Assembly: GCF_045207655.1 (NCBI RefSeq)
Contig: NZ_CP108784.1
Location: 4,154,001 to 4,218,000 of the forward strand
Origin: Embleya sp045207655
Lineage (GTDB): Bacteria > Actinomycetota > Actinomycetes > Streptomycetales > Streptomycetaceae
Direction: 5' to 3'
Length of the DNA stretch: 64,000 nucleotides
Positions 24,707 through 33,446 of the stretch are shown one piece after another. Under the pieces are notes generated by a model. It was not told the DNA's origin and did no database searches. It saw only the letters and a program-made list of their open reading frames with translations. A program made the translations under genes and the position numbers. Numbering within the stretch: the first letter of the stretch is position 1; each line of letters starts with the position of its first letter.

Positions 24707-27079
24707 ATGGCCCGAACTTCCTCCGGCTCGGCCCGCCCGAAACGCGGCTCGTCCCGCTCACGATCCCCGTTGGGCTTCGTGGGACGGTTCGCCGCCTTCG
24801 TGGGTGCGAGCATCCTCGCCGGTGCCCTGGTCGCGGGAATCGCGCTGCCCTTCGTGGGAGGCTTCGGCCTGACCGCGAAGGCGGCGTCGGAAAACTTCGA
24901 CGATCTGCCCAGTGATCTGGATCAACCGTTCCTGTCGCAGCCGTCGTACATCCTCGACTCCGAGGGCAACCAGCTCGCGATGGTCTACGACCGGTATCGC
25001 ATCCTGGTGAACTTCGACCAGATCTCACCGATCATGCGTCAGGCGATCGTGGCGATCGAGGACTCGCGCTTCTACGAGCACGGTCCGATCGACCTCAAGG
25101 GCACCCTGCGCGCCCTGATGCGCAATCAGCAGTCGGGTGGCACGGGATCCAAGCAGGGCGGTTCCAGTCTCACCCAGCAGTACGTGAAGAACATCTTCGT
25201 GGAGGAAGCCGGCAACGACCCGGCCAAGGTGGCCAAGGCCCAGGCCCAGGAGGTCTCCCGCAAGGTCAAGGAACTGAAGTACGCGATCGGCCTGGAACAA
25301 CGGCTGTCCAAGGACGAGATCCTCACCAGGTATCTCAACATCACCTTCTTCGGCCGCCAGGCGTACGGCGTCGAGGCCGCGTCGCAGCGCTACTTCAGCA
25401 AGCACGCCAAGGACCTGACCCTGACCGAGGCGGCCACCCTGGCCGGCGTGGTGCAGGCGCCCTCGGCGTACGACCCGATCGGCTACCCGAACGCCGCCCG
25501 GGAACGACGCAACATCGTGTTGCAGCGCATGGCCGAGGTGAAGGTCATCTCGCAGGTCGAGGCCGACGCGGCCAAGGCCACCGAACTGAACCTGAAGACC
25601 CAGCCGCTGCCCAACGGCTGCATCACCGCCGACCAGATCGACGGTGCCGCGTTCTTCTGCGACTACGTCGAACGGGTGGTCAAGAACGACCCGGCGTTCG
25701 GCGCGAACAAGGGGGATCGCGACCGGTTGTGGCGCGAGGGCGGTCTGCGGATCACCACCACGTTGGACCGAAAGGCCCAGAAGGCGGCCTACACCGCCGC
25801 AACCAAGGGCGTACTCCAAAAGGACCCGGTCGCCGACGCGGTCGTCATGGTCGAGCCGGGCAGCGGCAGGATCAAGGCGATGGCGCAGAGTCGGCCGTAC
25901 GGGTTCGGCGACTACGAGACCACGCTCAACTACTCGGTCGACCACTCCATGGGCGGCTCGACGTACGGCTTCCAGACCGGCTCGACGTTCAAGCCGATCA
26001 CCGCCGCGGCGGCGCTGGAGAGCGGGATGAAGGTCGACCAGGAGTACTCCACGGGCTACGACATCGACATGCGGAAAGAGAAGTTCCGCACCTGCGGTGA
26101 CGCGGCCCGGGACCCGAAGTACCAGCCGCAGAACGAGAGCCGCAGCGAGACCGGCACCTGGAACATGCAGACCGCGCTGGAGAAGTCGATCAACACGTAC
26201 TTCGTCCTGTTGTCCAAGGACGTGGGGCTGTGTCCGATCGCGACGCTCTCCGACCAGCTCGGTGTGCACCAGGGCAGCGGCAAGGCACTGGAGCAGGTGC
26301 CGAGCATGACGCTGGGCGCCAACACGGTCGCGCCGATGAACATGGCCGCCGCGTACGCCGCCTTCGCCAGCCGTGGCGTCTACTGCTCGCCGATCGCGGT
26401 CACCGAGGTGGCCAAGCTCGACGGCACCAAGCTGCCCGTCCCCCAGGCGGGTTGCAAGCAGGTGATGAAGCAGTCCACGGCGGACACGATCAACGCGCTG
26501 CTCAAGGGCGTGGTCGAGGACGGCACCGGCACCCAGGCCGGACTCAAGGACCGGGACAACGCGGGCAAGACCGGTACCACCAACGAGCGCAAGGCGGCCT
26601 GGTTCGTCGGTTACACGCCGAACCTGTCCACCGCGGTGTGGATCGGTGGCGCCAAGGACGACGTCGAGATGGTCGACATCACCATCGCCGGCGTCCGCCA
26701 CGACAAGGTCTACGGCGGACAGGTCCCCGGACCGATCTGGAAGGCCGCGATGTCCGGTGCGCTCAAGGGCGTGGAAGCGCCCGGCTTCGTCGATCCCCCC
26801 TCGGGGACGATCCCGTCGAAGCCGGACCCGAACAAGAAGCCGACGGATGGCAAGCCGCGGGATCAGAACCGGCCGCCCACAGGCGGTACGAACACGCGGC
26901 CGCCGTGGACTCCGCCGACCACGCCGACCAACACCACGCCGCCCGGCGGGGGCAATGGGGGCAATAGTGGTGGCGGGGGCGGTAACACCAAGCCGCCGGA
27001 GTCGACGCGACCGCCGGGACACTCGTGGCCGCCGATCGGGGGCGGGCCCGGGGGTGGCGGGTTTGGTGATGACGGGTGA
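24707..27079 (+). CDS. Class A penicillin-binding protein (PonA2-like bifunctional transglycosylase/transpeptidase)
   Basis: A 790-residue peptidoglycan polymerase. After a basic cytoplasmic tail, one helix (about residues 25-50) anchors it. The glycosyltransferase-51 domain shows EDSRFYEHGPID with Glu118 and SSLTQQYVKN; the transpeptidase has the active Ser426 (GSTFKP), SIN (Ser494) and KTGTT (Lys621). No PASTA domain is seen; the end is a low-complexity Pro/Gly/Thr-rich tail of about 90 residues. Position beside wblA and bagAB matches mycobacterial ponA2 next to whiB4. ATG at 24707. Confidence 0.95.
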   Translation: MARTSSGSARPKRGSSRSRSPLGFVGRFAAFVGASILAGALVAGIALPFVGGFGLTAKAASENFDDLPSDLDQPFLSQPSYILDSEGNQLAMVYDRYRILVNFDQISPIMRQAIVAIEDSRFYEHGPIDLKGTLRALMRNQQSGGTGSKQGGSSLTQQYVKNIFVEEAGNDPAKVAKAQAQEVSRKVKELKYAIGLEQRLSKDEILTRYLNITFFGRQAYGVEAASQRYFSKHAKDLTLTEAATLAGVVQAPSAYDPIGYPNAARERRNIVLQRMAEVKVISQVEADAAKATELNLKTQPLPNGCITADQIDGAAFFCDYVERVVKNDPAFGANKGDRDRLWREGGLRITTTLDRKAQKAAYTAATKGVLQKDPVADAVVMVEPGSGRIKAMAQSRPYGFGDYETTLNYSVDHSMGGSTYGFQTGSTFKPITAAAALESGMKVDQEYSTGYDIDMRKEKFRTCGDAARDPKYQPQNESRSETGTWNMQTALEKSINTYFVLLSKDVGLCPIATLSDQLGVHQGSGKALEQVPSMTLGANTVAPMNMAAAYAAFASRGVYCSPIAVTEVAKLDGTKLPVPQAGCKQVMKQSTADTINALLKGVVEDGTGTQAGLKDRDNAGKTGTTNERKAAWFVGYTPNLSTAVWIGGAKDDVEMVDITIAGVRHDKVYGGQVPGPIWKAAMSGALKGVEAPGFVDPPSGTIPSKPDPNKKPTDGKPRDQNRPPTGGTNTRPPWTPPTTPTNTTPPGGGNGGNSGGGGGNTKPPESTRPPGHSWPPIGGGPGGGGFGDDG

Positions 27080-27268
27080 GGGGCGCCGACGGGTGACGAC
27101 CGAGGGGCCGGTGTCGGCCGGGTTCCTTTGTCGGCCGGGTTCCTTGGTGAATTCGGTGTCGAGCGGGTCCGTGGGTTCGTGAGTCTTGAGTTCGTGAGTC
27201 TGCGGGTTCGTGACTCTGCGGGCTCCGTGGGCTCCGCAGGCCACGTCGGCTCCGTCGGCTCCGCGTGA
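27080..27268. repeat. Spacer with short imperfect direct repeats after the PBP gene
   Basis: No gene seen. TCGGCCGGGTTCCTT occurs twice in tandem (near 27116-27146), and variants of GTGAGTCTGCGGG and GGCTCCG recur further on (27178-27267). It looks like slipped-strand expansion of non-coding DNA before the terminator. Confidence 0.5.
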
Positions 27269-27318
27269 ACGACGATGGCGGTGCTCCCCTGTTTGTCGGG
27301 GGGCACCGCCATCGTCGT
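27269..27318. terminator. Very strong bidirectional terminator between PBP and YqeY-like gene
   Basis: A perfect 16-bp stem (ACGACGATGGCGGTGC at 27269-27284 with its complement at 27303-27318) plus an inner CCCC/GGGG pairing, between convergent genes. Confidence 0.85.
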
Positions 27319-27380
27319 CGTGTGGGGTGCGGTCGGCCGGAATCGGGCCCGGGGGCGGTGTCGGTCGGGGCCGCGTCGGA

Positions 27381-27836
27381 TCAGGTGCCGAGCTGGCTCT
27401 TGATCTCGGCGGCGATCCGGCCACCCTCGGCCTTGTCGCCGACCTTGGGGCGGACCGCCTTCATGACCTGACCCATCGCCTGCGGACCACTCGCCCCGGT
27501 CTCCGCGATGGCGTCGGCGACGATCACCTTGAGCTCGTCGTCGGACAGTTGCGCCGGCAGGTAGGCCGCGAGGACCTCGCCCTCGGCGCGCTCGCGGGCG
27601 GCGGACTCGGTCCGGCCACCGTTCTCGAAGGCCTCGGCGGCCTCGCGACGCTTCTTCGCCTCGCGCACGATGACCTTGAGGACCTCGTCGTCGGACAGCT
27701 CGCGGGCCGTCTTGCCCGCGACCTCCTCGTTGGTGATCGCGGTCAGGGTGAGGCGCAGCGTCGAGGAGACCAGTTCGTCACGGGACCGGATGGCCTCGGT
27801 GAGGTCGCTCTGCAAACGGCTCTTGAAGGGGCTCAT
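27381..27836 (-). CDS. GatB/YqeY domain protein
   Basis: A 151-residue protein matching the stand-alone YqeY family, which shares the tail domain of the GatB amidotransferase subunit: RLQSDLTEAIRSRDELVSST at the N-terminus, REAKKRREAAEAFENGGR in the middle, YLPAQLSDDEL and GQVMKAVRPKVGDKAEGG near the end. A role in tRNA-linked amidation has been suggested for the family but is unproven. ATG at 27836 chosen over 27878 because the domain starts there. Divergent from the metallophosphoesterase. Confidence 0.92.
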   Translation of the reverse strand: MSPFKSRLQSDLTEAIRSRDELVSSTLRLTLTAITNEEVAGKTARELSDDEVLKVIVREAKKRREAAEAFENGGRTESAARERAEGEVLAAYLPAQLSDDELKVIVADAIAETGASGPQAMGQVMKAVRPKVGDKAEGGRIAAEIKSQLGT

Positions 27837-28004
27837 GGGGTCAAGTGTCGCAGCCGCGGGTGCGGGGGCCCCACCCAATTACCCGGGCGCGGCCCGAGGC
27901 GGACCGGTCGAGGGCGTCGTTCCGACCTGCCGCGTCGTGGTCGGCGGAGCCGCACTACGCCATCGAGACTGCCGACGACCGGCCGGCTCTGCCAGCATGG
28001 AGGG

Positions 28005-28937
28005 ATGCGACCGCGTTCAGCCTTCCCCCTAGCCGTTGCCGTCACCGGGGCCGCCTGCCTCACCTATGCGGCGGCCTACGAGGCCCGTTCGTTCCGTTTG
28101 CGCCGGGTCGAGGTGCCGGTGCTGCCACACGGGGCGCGGCCGGTACGGATCCTGCAGGTGTCCGACATCCACATGGTCTCCGGCCAGCGCCGCAAGCAGG
28201 AGTGGCTGCGCCGGCTCGACGCGCTGCACCCCGACTTCGTGCTGAACACCGGCGACAACCTGTCCGACCCGGACGCGGTGCCCGAGACGCTCGACGCGCT
28301 CGGCTCGCTGCTCGGCCGGCCGGGAGCGTACGTATTCGGGTCCAACGACTACTACGGCCCGCGCCCCAAGGACCCCACCGGCTACCTGCGCCGCGACGAC
28401 GGCACCCGCCGGCTCGGCCGCGAGAACCCGTGGACCGACCTGCGCGACGGCTTCGACGCGGCGGGCTGGGAGAACCTCAACAACGCGCGCGGCCGCGTCA
28501 AGGTGGACGGCCTGGAGATCGAGCTGGTCGGCCTGGACGACCCGCACATAGACCGGGACCGCTACGAACAGGTGGCCGGCGGCCCCGACCCGGCAGCGGA
28601 CCTCTCGCTCGCCGTCGTGCACGCCCCGTACCTGCGCGCCCTCGACGCCTTCACCGCCGAGGGCTACCCCCTCGTGATCGCCGGCCACACCCACGGCGGC
28701 CAGGTCTGCGTCCCCTTCTACGGCGCGCTCACCACGAACTGCGACCTCGACCGCAAGCGCGCCAAGGGCCTGTCCAAGCACACCTCCGCCGACCGTGAGG
28801 CCTACCTCCACGTCTCCGCCGGCTGCGGCACCTCCCGCTACGCCCGCTTCCGCTTCGCCTGCCCCCCCGAGGCCACCCTCCTCACCCTGACACCCCGTCA
28901 ATCCACCGCCGGCCCCCTCCCCCCGACCCCCCGCTAA
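28005..28937 (+). CDS. Membrane-anchored metallophosphoesterase
   Basis: A 310-residue calcineurin-like phosphoesterase. An N-terminal hydrophobic stretch (PLAVAVTGAACLTYAAAYEA) anchors or exports it. The metal-binding motifs run in order: VSDIHM, NTGDN, GSNDYYG (in place of the usual GNHD), VVHAP and AGHTHGGQ. Substrate unknown; relatives include phospholipid or UDP-sugar phosphoesterases. ATG at 28005 follows GGAGGG. A metallophosphoesterase gene also follows ponA2 in mycobacteria. Codon use at the 3' end is strikingly C-rich (28850-28935). Confidence 0.9.
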   Translation: MRPRSAFPLAVAVTGAACLTYAAAYEARSFRLRRVEVPVLPHGARPVRILQVSDIHMVSGQRRKQEWLRRLDALHPDFVLNTGDNLSDPDAVPETLDALGSLLGRPGAYVFGSNDYYGPRPKDPTGYLRRDDGTRRLGRENPWTDLRDGFDAAGWENLNNARGRVKVDGLEIELVGLDDPHIDRDRYEQVAGGPDPAADLSLAVVHAPYLRALDAFTAEGYPLVIAGHTHGGQVCVPFYGALTTNCDLDRKRAKGLSKHTSADREAYLHVSAGCGTSRYARFRFACPPEATLLTLTPRQSTAGPLPPTPR

Positions 28938-28986
28938 ACCGGATTTCGCCTCAGGCCCCCGACCCGCTAAGCTGAACGCGCAGCAT

Positions 28987-29060
<74 letters not shown>

Positions 29061-29068
29061 CTCGGATT

Positions 29069-29106
29069 GGAGACCCTTCCGGAATTTCCGGAAGGGTCTC
29101 CTTTTT
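29069..29106 (+). terminator. Intrinsic terminator of tRNA-Pro
   Basis: A perfect 15-bp stem (29069-29083 with 29087-29101), 3-nt loop, then TTTTT. It is the most canonical terminator of the window. Confidence 0.95.
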
Positions 29107-29357
29107 GCGTCCTCGCGCTCTTCGGGGGTGATGAAGGGCGCGGCAGGCAGCAGGATCAACAGCAGCCATGGCTCCACCAGGACCGGCGCGCCGAGGTCCG
29201 TGTGGGCCGCCGCCTTGCCGACCCGGCCGCGGGGCTTCCTGTTCTGCTTCGAGGAATCGGACTTCTTGCCCTTCGTGCCCGGGGGCGCGGACCCGACCCG
29301 GGTCGGTTCGGCCGCCGGGTGCTCCTTGGCGTCAGGCTTGCCGGATGCTCCTTGGCG
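29107..29357. other. Region with an orphan minus-strand coding-like frame and a short tandem duplication
   Basis: No complete gene. A minus-strand frame without a start reads KPDAKEHPAAEPTRVG, then GAPVLVEPWLLLILLPAAPF, and then runs into the tRNA complement, suggesting the 3' remnant of a membrane protein gene. Near 29319-29366 the segment TGCTCCTTGGCGTCAGGCTT occurs twice with only a few bases between. Confidence 0.4.
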
Positions 29358-29840
29358 TCAGGCTTCAGGAGGCGGCGCGACCGGATCGCCTCGGTCCCCC
29401 GCGTAGCCCTGGAGCAGATAGCGGAGTGGGAGGTGGTCCAGCGTCACGGCGGCGTCGGCCACCGCGTGGCGGAACGCCTCCCGGAACGGCACGCCGAACA
29501 TGCTGAGGGAGGTGCCCTCGCCGTCCAGGATGGTCTGGTGCAGCGGCGTGACCGCCATCTGCTGCTCGGTGTCGGCGAGGCGTCGGAGATCGGGGCCGTG
29601 CGCGGCGAGGCGGTCGGCCTGGGCGACCCCGCGGTCGCCGCCGCAGAAGACCCACCAGCGGCGTACGACCTCGTTCAGCGGCTCGATGTCGAGGGTGGCC
29701 GTGACCGCGCCGAGAGCCTCGCAGAATTCCTGGCCGAACCTGCGCCGGTCCTCGCCCGAGAGTGTGGCGTGGACGGCGGGACCCGTCATCTCCGGCGGAC
29801 CGCTGCGGTGGTTCACCACGTGCGGGTCGAGTGCACCCAT
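29358..29840 (-). CDS. Hypothetical protein
   Basis: A 160-residue protein I do not recognise. It is predicted soluble, with an Arg/Glu-rich helical middle (LSGEDRRRFGQEFCEALGAV; NEVVRRWWVFCGGDRGVAQ) and two Cys. No catalytic motif or membrane segment is visible. The distribution of third-position G/C supports coding. ATG at 29840 chosen; the frame extends upstream to 29990 with low-complexity sequence. It stands alone after tRNA-Pro, its stop lying in the short tandem duplication. Proteins of this size and look are common in Streptomyces accessory DNA. Confidence 0.6.
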   Translation of the reverse strand: MGALDPHVVNHRSGPPEMTGPAVHATLSGEDRRRFGQEFCEALGAVTATLDIEPLNEVVRRWWVFCGGDRGVAQADRLAAHGPDLRRLADTEQQMAVTPLHQTILDGEGTSLSMFGVPFREAFRHAVADAAVTLDHLPLRYLLQGYAGDRGDPVAPPPEA

Positions 29841-30113
29841 GGCTTCAAGTCTGGCCCCCGCGACGGTGCCACGGGAAGGGAACGCCGGCAACGTCGGAGA
29901 AGATCCGCCGCGCCGGCGAGTCCGCGCGAGTCGGGTCCGCCTCGTCGATGGCCGGTGAACTGCATGGTCACCATCTGGTTCCCCTCTCACCGAAAAGTGC
30001 GTTCTTCCACGTCAGCGCCCGGTCTCCTACGGTCTCCGAGTAACCGAAAGAGAGCGATCACGCCTCGATTCGTGGGAGCGGGCCGCGGCCCGCGGGACAA
30101 GGAGGCGGGCAAC

Positions 30114-30521
30114 ATGGCCATCACCCTGCTGAACCCCGGCGGACTGCCGGAGATCGACGTGTACCGGCAGGTGTCGATCGCGACCGGGTCGAAGCTGGTC
30201 TTCATCGCCGGACAGGTCGCCTGGGACGCCGACGGCGTCACGGCCGCCCCTGGCGACCTCGCCGCGCAGGTCGAACAGTGCTACCTCAACGTCGCCACCG
30301 CCCTGGCCGGGGCCGGGGCGACCTTCGACGACGTGGCGAAGCTGACCGTCTACGTCGTCGACTGGACGCCCGACAAGATGCCCCTGTTCCTGGACGGGCT
30401 GTCGCGGGCGGCCGTGAAGCTGGGCGTCACGCCGGTACCGCCGGGCACCCTGCTGGGCGTCGCGGCGCTGGACGTCCCCGAGCACCTGGTCGAGGTCGAG
30501 GCGATCGCCGTCATCGACTGA
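30114..30521 (+). CDS. RidA/YjgF-family protein (second copy)
   Basis: A 135-residue RidA-like protein: SKLVFIAGQVAWDADG, then LAGAGATFDDVAKLTVYVVD, PPGTLLGVAALDVPEHLVEV. The key Arg that binds the carboxylate of imines in true RidA (in RSA/RxxV motifs near the C-terminus) is not seen: the stretch reads PPGTLLGVAAL, so this copy probably belongs to a divergent subfamily with another substrate. AAGGAGG at 30099-30105 fixes the ATG at 30114. Sits 50 bp upstream of the TetR gene; not part of its regulon by visible operators. Confidence 0.85.
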   Translation: MAITLLNPGGLPEIDVYRQVSIATGSKLVFIAGQVAWDADGVTAAPGDLAAQVEQCYLNVATALAGAGATFDDVAKLTVYVVDWTPDKMPLFLDGLSRAAVKLGVTPVPPGTLLGVAALDVPEHLVEVEAIAVID

Positions 30522-30551
30522 ACCAGCACGCGGGGGTTGACGCCGCATGGT

Positions 30552-30571
30552 GTGAGTGATTGAGTACTCAC
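30552..30571. promoter_or_regulatory. Operator-like palindrome over the TetR gene start
   Basis: GTGAGT-N8-ACTCAC is an inverted repeat ending one base before the ATG; inside it TGATTGAGTACTCA (30557-30570) shares the TGATTGA half-site with palindromes upstream of the two following genes. It fits autorepression by the TetR protein. Confidence 0.55.
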
Positions 30572-31138
30572 ATGAAGACGGAACCACGCCGAACACTCTC
30601 CACCGCCGACGAACGCCGCGAGACGGTGCTGCGCACCGCCATCGGGGCGTTCGCGGCGAAGGGGTACTACGGCACGACGACCACCGAGGTGGGCAAGGCC
30701 GCGGGCATCTCGCAGGCCTACGTGTTCCGGCTCTTCCCGAACAAGGAGAGCCTGTTCGTCGCCGTGGTCGAGTACTGCTTCCTCCGCGTCCGGGAGAGCC
30801 TGGAGCGCGGCGCGGCGGCGGCCGAGGGCAGCTCGCCCGAGGCGGTGCTGTCCGCCATGGGCGAGGCGTACGCCCGCCTGATCACCGACAACGACCTGCT
30901 CCTGGTACAGATCCACGCCCAGGCCGCGGCGGCTTCCGAGCCCGCCGTGCGCGATGTGGTGCGCACCGGGTACGCCCGGCTCGTCGAGTACGTGCGCGGT
31001 GCCTCCGGGGGCGACGACGCGCAGGTCCAGGAGTTCTTCGCCCGCGGGATGTTGTGCCACCTGGTGTCGGCGATCGGCGCCGACGAGGTGGACGCGCCGT
31101 GGACACGCACACTCGCGGCCGGCATCCGGCACTACTGA
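30572..31138 (+). CDS. TetR-family transcriptional repressor
   Basis: A 188-residue TetR protein. The DNA-binding domain is clear: RRETVLRTAIGAFAAKGYYG, then TTTTEVGKAAGISQAYVFRL and FPNKESLFVAVV. The ligand-binding C-terminal half is all-helical with no known signature. ATG at 30572; a TTG at 30560 in the same frame is less likely because the operator covers it. It heads a group of SRPBCC protein, MFS exporter and carotenoid oxygenase on the same strand whose upstream regions carry related palindromes, so it probably represses itself and them. Confidence 0.93.
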   Translation: MKTEPRRTLSTADERRETVLRTAIGAFAAKGYYGTTTTEVGKAAGISQAYVFRLFPNKESLFVAVVEYCFLRVRESLERGAAAAEGSSPEAVLSAMGEAYARLITDNDLLLVQIHAQAAAASEPAVRDVVRTGYARLVEYVRGASGGDDAQVQEFFARGMLCHLVSAIGADEVDAPWTRTLAAGIRHY

Positions 31139-31210
31139 CCCGTCCGAGCCACATCCCCACGTAACACCACACCACCGCCCGCGGTCGCCTTTTCAGGTCT
31201 CGCGAGTGAG

Positions 31211-31224
31211 TGTTTGATCAATCA
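31211..31224. promoter_or_regulatory. TetR-type operator upstream of the SRPBCC gene
   Basis: TGTTTGATCAATCA differs by one base from the perfect palindrome upstream of the MFS gene (31849-31862). It lies about 60 bp before the SRPBCC start. Confidence 0.6.
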
Positions 31225-31284
31225 TCCAGCGCGCGATCTCGCGGCGCCTCGATCCACCCCACCACCACCCCCAAGGAGTCCCCC

Positions 31285-31788
31285 ATGTTCGCCGCCGCCA
31301 TCGCCATCCCGCTCGCCTTCTCGCCCGGCGGACACAGCCCGATCGGCATCGACGAGAAGGCCCCGGTCATCACCCGCGACGACATCACCATCCACGCGCC
31401 GCTGGACCGGGTGTGGCGGATCCAGACCGACGTCGAGGCATGGCCTGCCTGGCAGCCCGGCGTGAGCTCGGTGGTCAAGCAGACGCCGGGGCCGCTGCGT
31501 CCGGGATCGTCGTGGGTCTGGTCGACCGAGGGCCTGGAGGACATCACCTCCACGGTCAAGCAGGTCGACCCGAAGCGGCGCATCGTGTGGGGCGGGCCGG
31601 CCCAGGGCATCACGGCGGTCCACGTGTGGACGTTCACCAAGACCAAGGAAGGCGTGCGCGTCCACACCGAGGAGTCCTGGACCGGCGAACCCGTCGAGGC
31701 GAATAAGGAGTTCCTGCAGCAGGCGCTCGACGGCTCGCTCGACCACTGGCTGAACAACCTCAAGCGGCGCGCGGAACGCTGCGACTGA
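31285..31788 (+). CDS. SRPBCC (START-like, polyketide cyclase family) protein
   Basis: A 167-residue protein with the helix-grip SRPBCC fold: ITIHAPLDRVWRIQTDVEAW, PAWQPGVSSVV, then GSSWVWSTEGLEDITSTVKQ and a long C-terminal helix (ALDGSLDHWLNNLKRRAERC). Such proteins bind hydrophobic ligands or cyclise polyketides. The N-terminal FAAAIAIPLAFSPGG is hydrophobic and may be a weak signal sequence. AAGGAG at 31273-31278 fixes ATG 31285. Flanked by operator-like palindromes, so it probably responds to the TetR ligand. Confidence 0.85.
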   Translation: MFAAAIAIPLAFSPGGHSPIGIDEKAPVITRDDITIHAPLDRVWRIQTDVEAWPAWQPGVSSVVKQTPGPLRPGSSWVWSTEGLEDITSTVKQVDPKRRIVWGGPAQGITAVHVWTFTKTKEGVRVHTEESWTGEPVEANKEFLQQALDGSLDHWLNNLKRRAERCD

Positions 31789-31848
31789 CGCGGCGCTCGC
31801 GTGGCGCTCGTGCGCGGCCCCTTGGGGCGTTCTTTTTGCGACAAAGCA

Positions 31849-31862
31849 TGATTGATCAATCA
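31849..31862. promoter_or_regulatory. Perfect TGATTGATCAATCA palindrome upstream of the MFS gene
   Basis: A 14-bp perfect palindrome 46 bp before the MFS start. It is the best copy of the motif shared by three promoters of this group and is the likely TetR operator. Confidence 0.65.
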
Positions 31863-31907
31863 CACACTATCGCCGCACCGAGACGACCTCGGAACAGGAG
31901 TCCCCCC

Positions 31908-33365
31908 ATGTCCTCGGCACCCCTCGCCCAACCGGCGGACCCGCCCCCCATCGCCACGGATCCGGCCGCCGTCCCGGCCGGTCGGGTGCTGGCCGTCCTC
32001 GCGGCCGCGCAGTTCGCGGTGGTGCTGAGCACGTCGATCGTGAACGTCGCCCTGCCGCAGGTCCGCGACGGGATCGGCCTGTCGGGTGACGGGATGGCGT
32101 GGGTGGTCAACGCGTACGGCCTCGCCTTCGGCGCGCTGCTGTTGCCCGGCGGACGGCTCGCCGATCTGCTGGGCCGGCGCCGCGTCCTGCTCGCGGGACT
32201 CGCCGTCTTCACCGCCGCGTCGGTCGCGGCGGCACTGTCCACCGCACCGTGGTTGCTGATCGCCGCGCGGGCCACCCAGGGGCTGGGCGCCGCCGCGATC
32301 GCACCGGCCGCGCTGGCGCTCGTCATGCGGACCTTCGCACCGGGACCGGCGCGGGGCAAGGCGCTCGGCGTGTGGGGCGCGGTATCGGGAGCGGGCGGCG
32401 CCGCGGGCGTCCTCCTGGGTGGCGTGCTCACCGAAGCCTTCGGCTGGCGTGCGGTGTTCGTGGCGGTCGCGGTGCTCGGCGCCGCCGTGCTGGCCGCCTC
32501 CGCCCGGCTGCTGCCGGGCACACAACCGGCCGTGCACCACGGCACCCGCTCCTTCGACCTCCGCGGCACCGCGACGGTGACACTCGGACTGGTCGGCCTC
32601 GTCTACGGCCTGACCACCGCAGGCCGCGACGGCTGGACCGACCCCCGGGTCCTGACCGCGATCGCCGTCGCCATACCCCTGCTCGGCCTGTTCGCGCTGC
32701 TGGAACGGCGCCACAGCGCACCGCTGTTGCCGCCTCGCCTGCTCAGGTCCGAAGCGGTCACCCCGGCGAACCTCATGATGACGCTGCTGGGCGGCGTGTG
32801 GGTGGGCCTGTTCTTCTTCCTGCCGCTTTACCAGCAACAAGCCCTCGGATACACCCCCTTGCGGGCCGGGCTCACACAACTCCCGCTTGCCGTGGCCAAC
32901 ATGGTCGGCGCAGCCGCCGCACCACGGCTAGCCCGGCGGTTCGGACCGGGCGCCGTGCTCGCGGCCGGTATGGCCACCATCGCCGGCGGCTTCCTGTGGC
33001 TCTCCCGGATATCGGCGGACGGCAGCTTCCTCGGCGACCTCCTCGGCCCGACCGTCGTCGTCGGCCTCGGCCTCGGCGCCGCCTTCGTCCAACTCACCGG
33101 CGCGGCCGTCGCCGGAGTCCCGACCGCCGACGCGGGGTCGGCCGGCGGACTGGTCAACACCACACGGCAGATCGGCGGCGCGCTGGGGCTGGCCGTACTC
33201 GGCACCCTCGCCACCGCGCGCACCGATGCCGCCGGATCGGCGGTCCCCCACGAGGTCGCGCTCACCGACGGCTATCGCACCGCCTTCCTGGTCTCCGCGG
33301 GCATCGCCGCCGTCGGCGCCCTGCTGACTCCCCTGCTCACCCGGCGGACCACGCCGACTCCCTGA
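31908..33365 (+). CDS. MFS drug exporter, DHA2 (EmrB/QacA) type with 14 helices
   Basis: A 485-residue proton-driven exporter. The N-terminal helix pair with STSIVNVALPQVRDGIGLS (motif D1), WVVNAYGLAFGALLLPGGRL, then ADLLGRRRVLLAGLAVF (motif A) and WGAVSGAGGAAGVLLGGVL (motif C of antiporters) place it in the DHA2 drug-resistance family. About 14 hydrophobic segments follow. The substrate is unknown; the TetR gene and palindromic operator suggest efflux of the inducer. CAGGAG precedes ATG 31908. Ends 81 bp before the oxygenase gene. Confidence 0.93.
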   Translation: MSSAPLAQPADPPPIATDPAAVPAGRVLAVLAAAQFAVVLSTSIVNVALPQVRDGIGLSGDGMAWVVNAYGLAFGALLLPGGRLADLLGRRRVLLAGLAVFTAASVAAALSTAPWLLIAARATQGLGAAAIAPAALALVMRTFAPGPARGKALGVWGAVSGAGGAAGVLLGGVLTEAFGWRAVFVAVAVLGAAVLAASARLLPGTQPAVHHGTRSFDLRGTATVTLGLVGLVYGLTTAGRDGWTDPRVLTAIAVAIPLLGLFALLERRHSAPLLPPRLLRSEAVTPANLMMTLLGGVWVGLFFFLPLYQQQALGYTPLRAGLTQLPLAVANMVGAAAAPRLARRFGPGAVLAAGMATIAGGFLWLSRISADGSFLGDLLGPTVVVGLGLGAAFVQLTGAAVAGVPTADAGSAGGLVNTTRQIGGALGLAVLGTLATARTDAAGSAVPHEVALTDGYRTAFLVSAGIAAVGALLTPLLTRRTTPTP

Positions 33366-33446
33366 ACTCCGCCTCGACCGAAGCACACCCCACACCACCT
33401 CGCCCGACCCGCAGACCCGAGAACCGCAGCCCGGAAGGAACCCGAC

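Noticed and set aside
29107..29357. Membrane protein gene antisense to tRNA-Pro
   Set aside because: The frame has no start of its own and continues through the tRNA, so it is at best a remnant.
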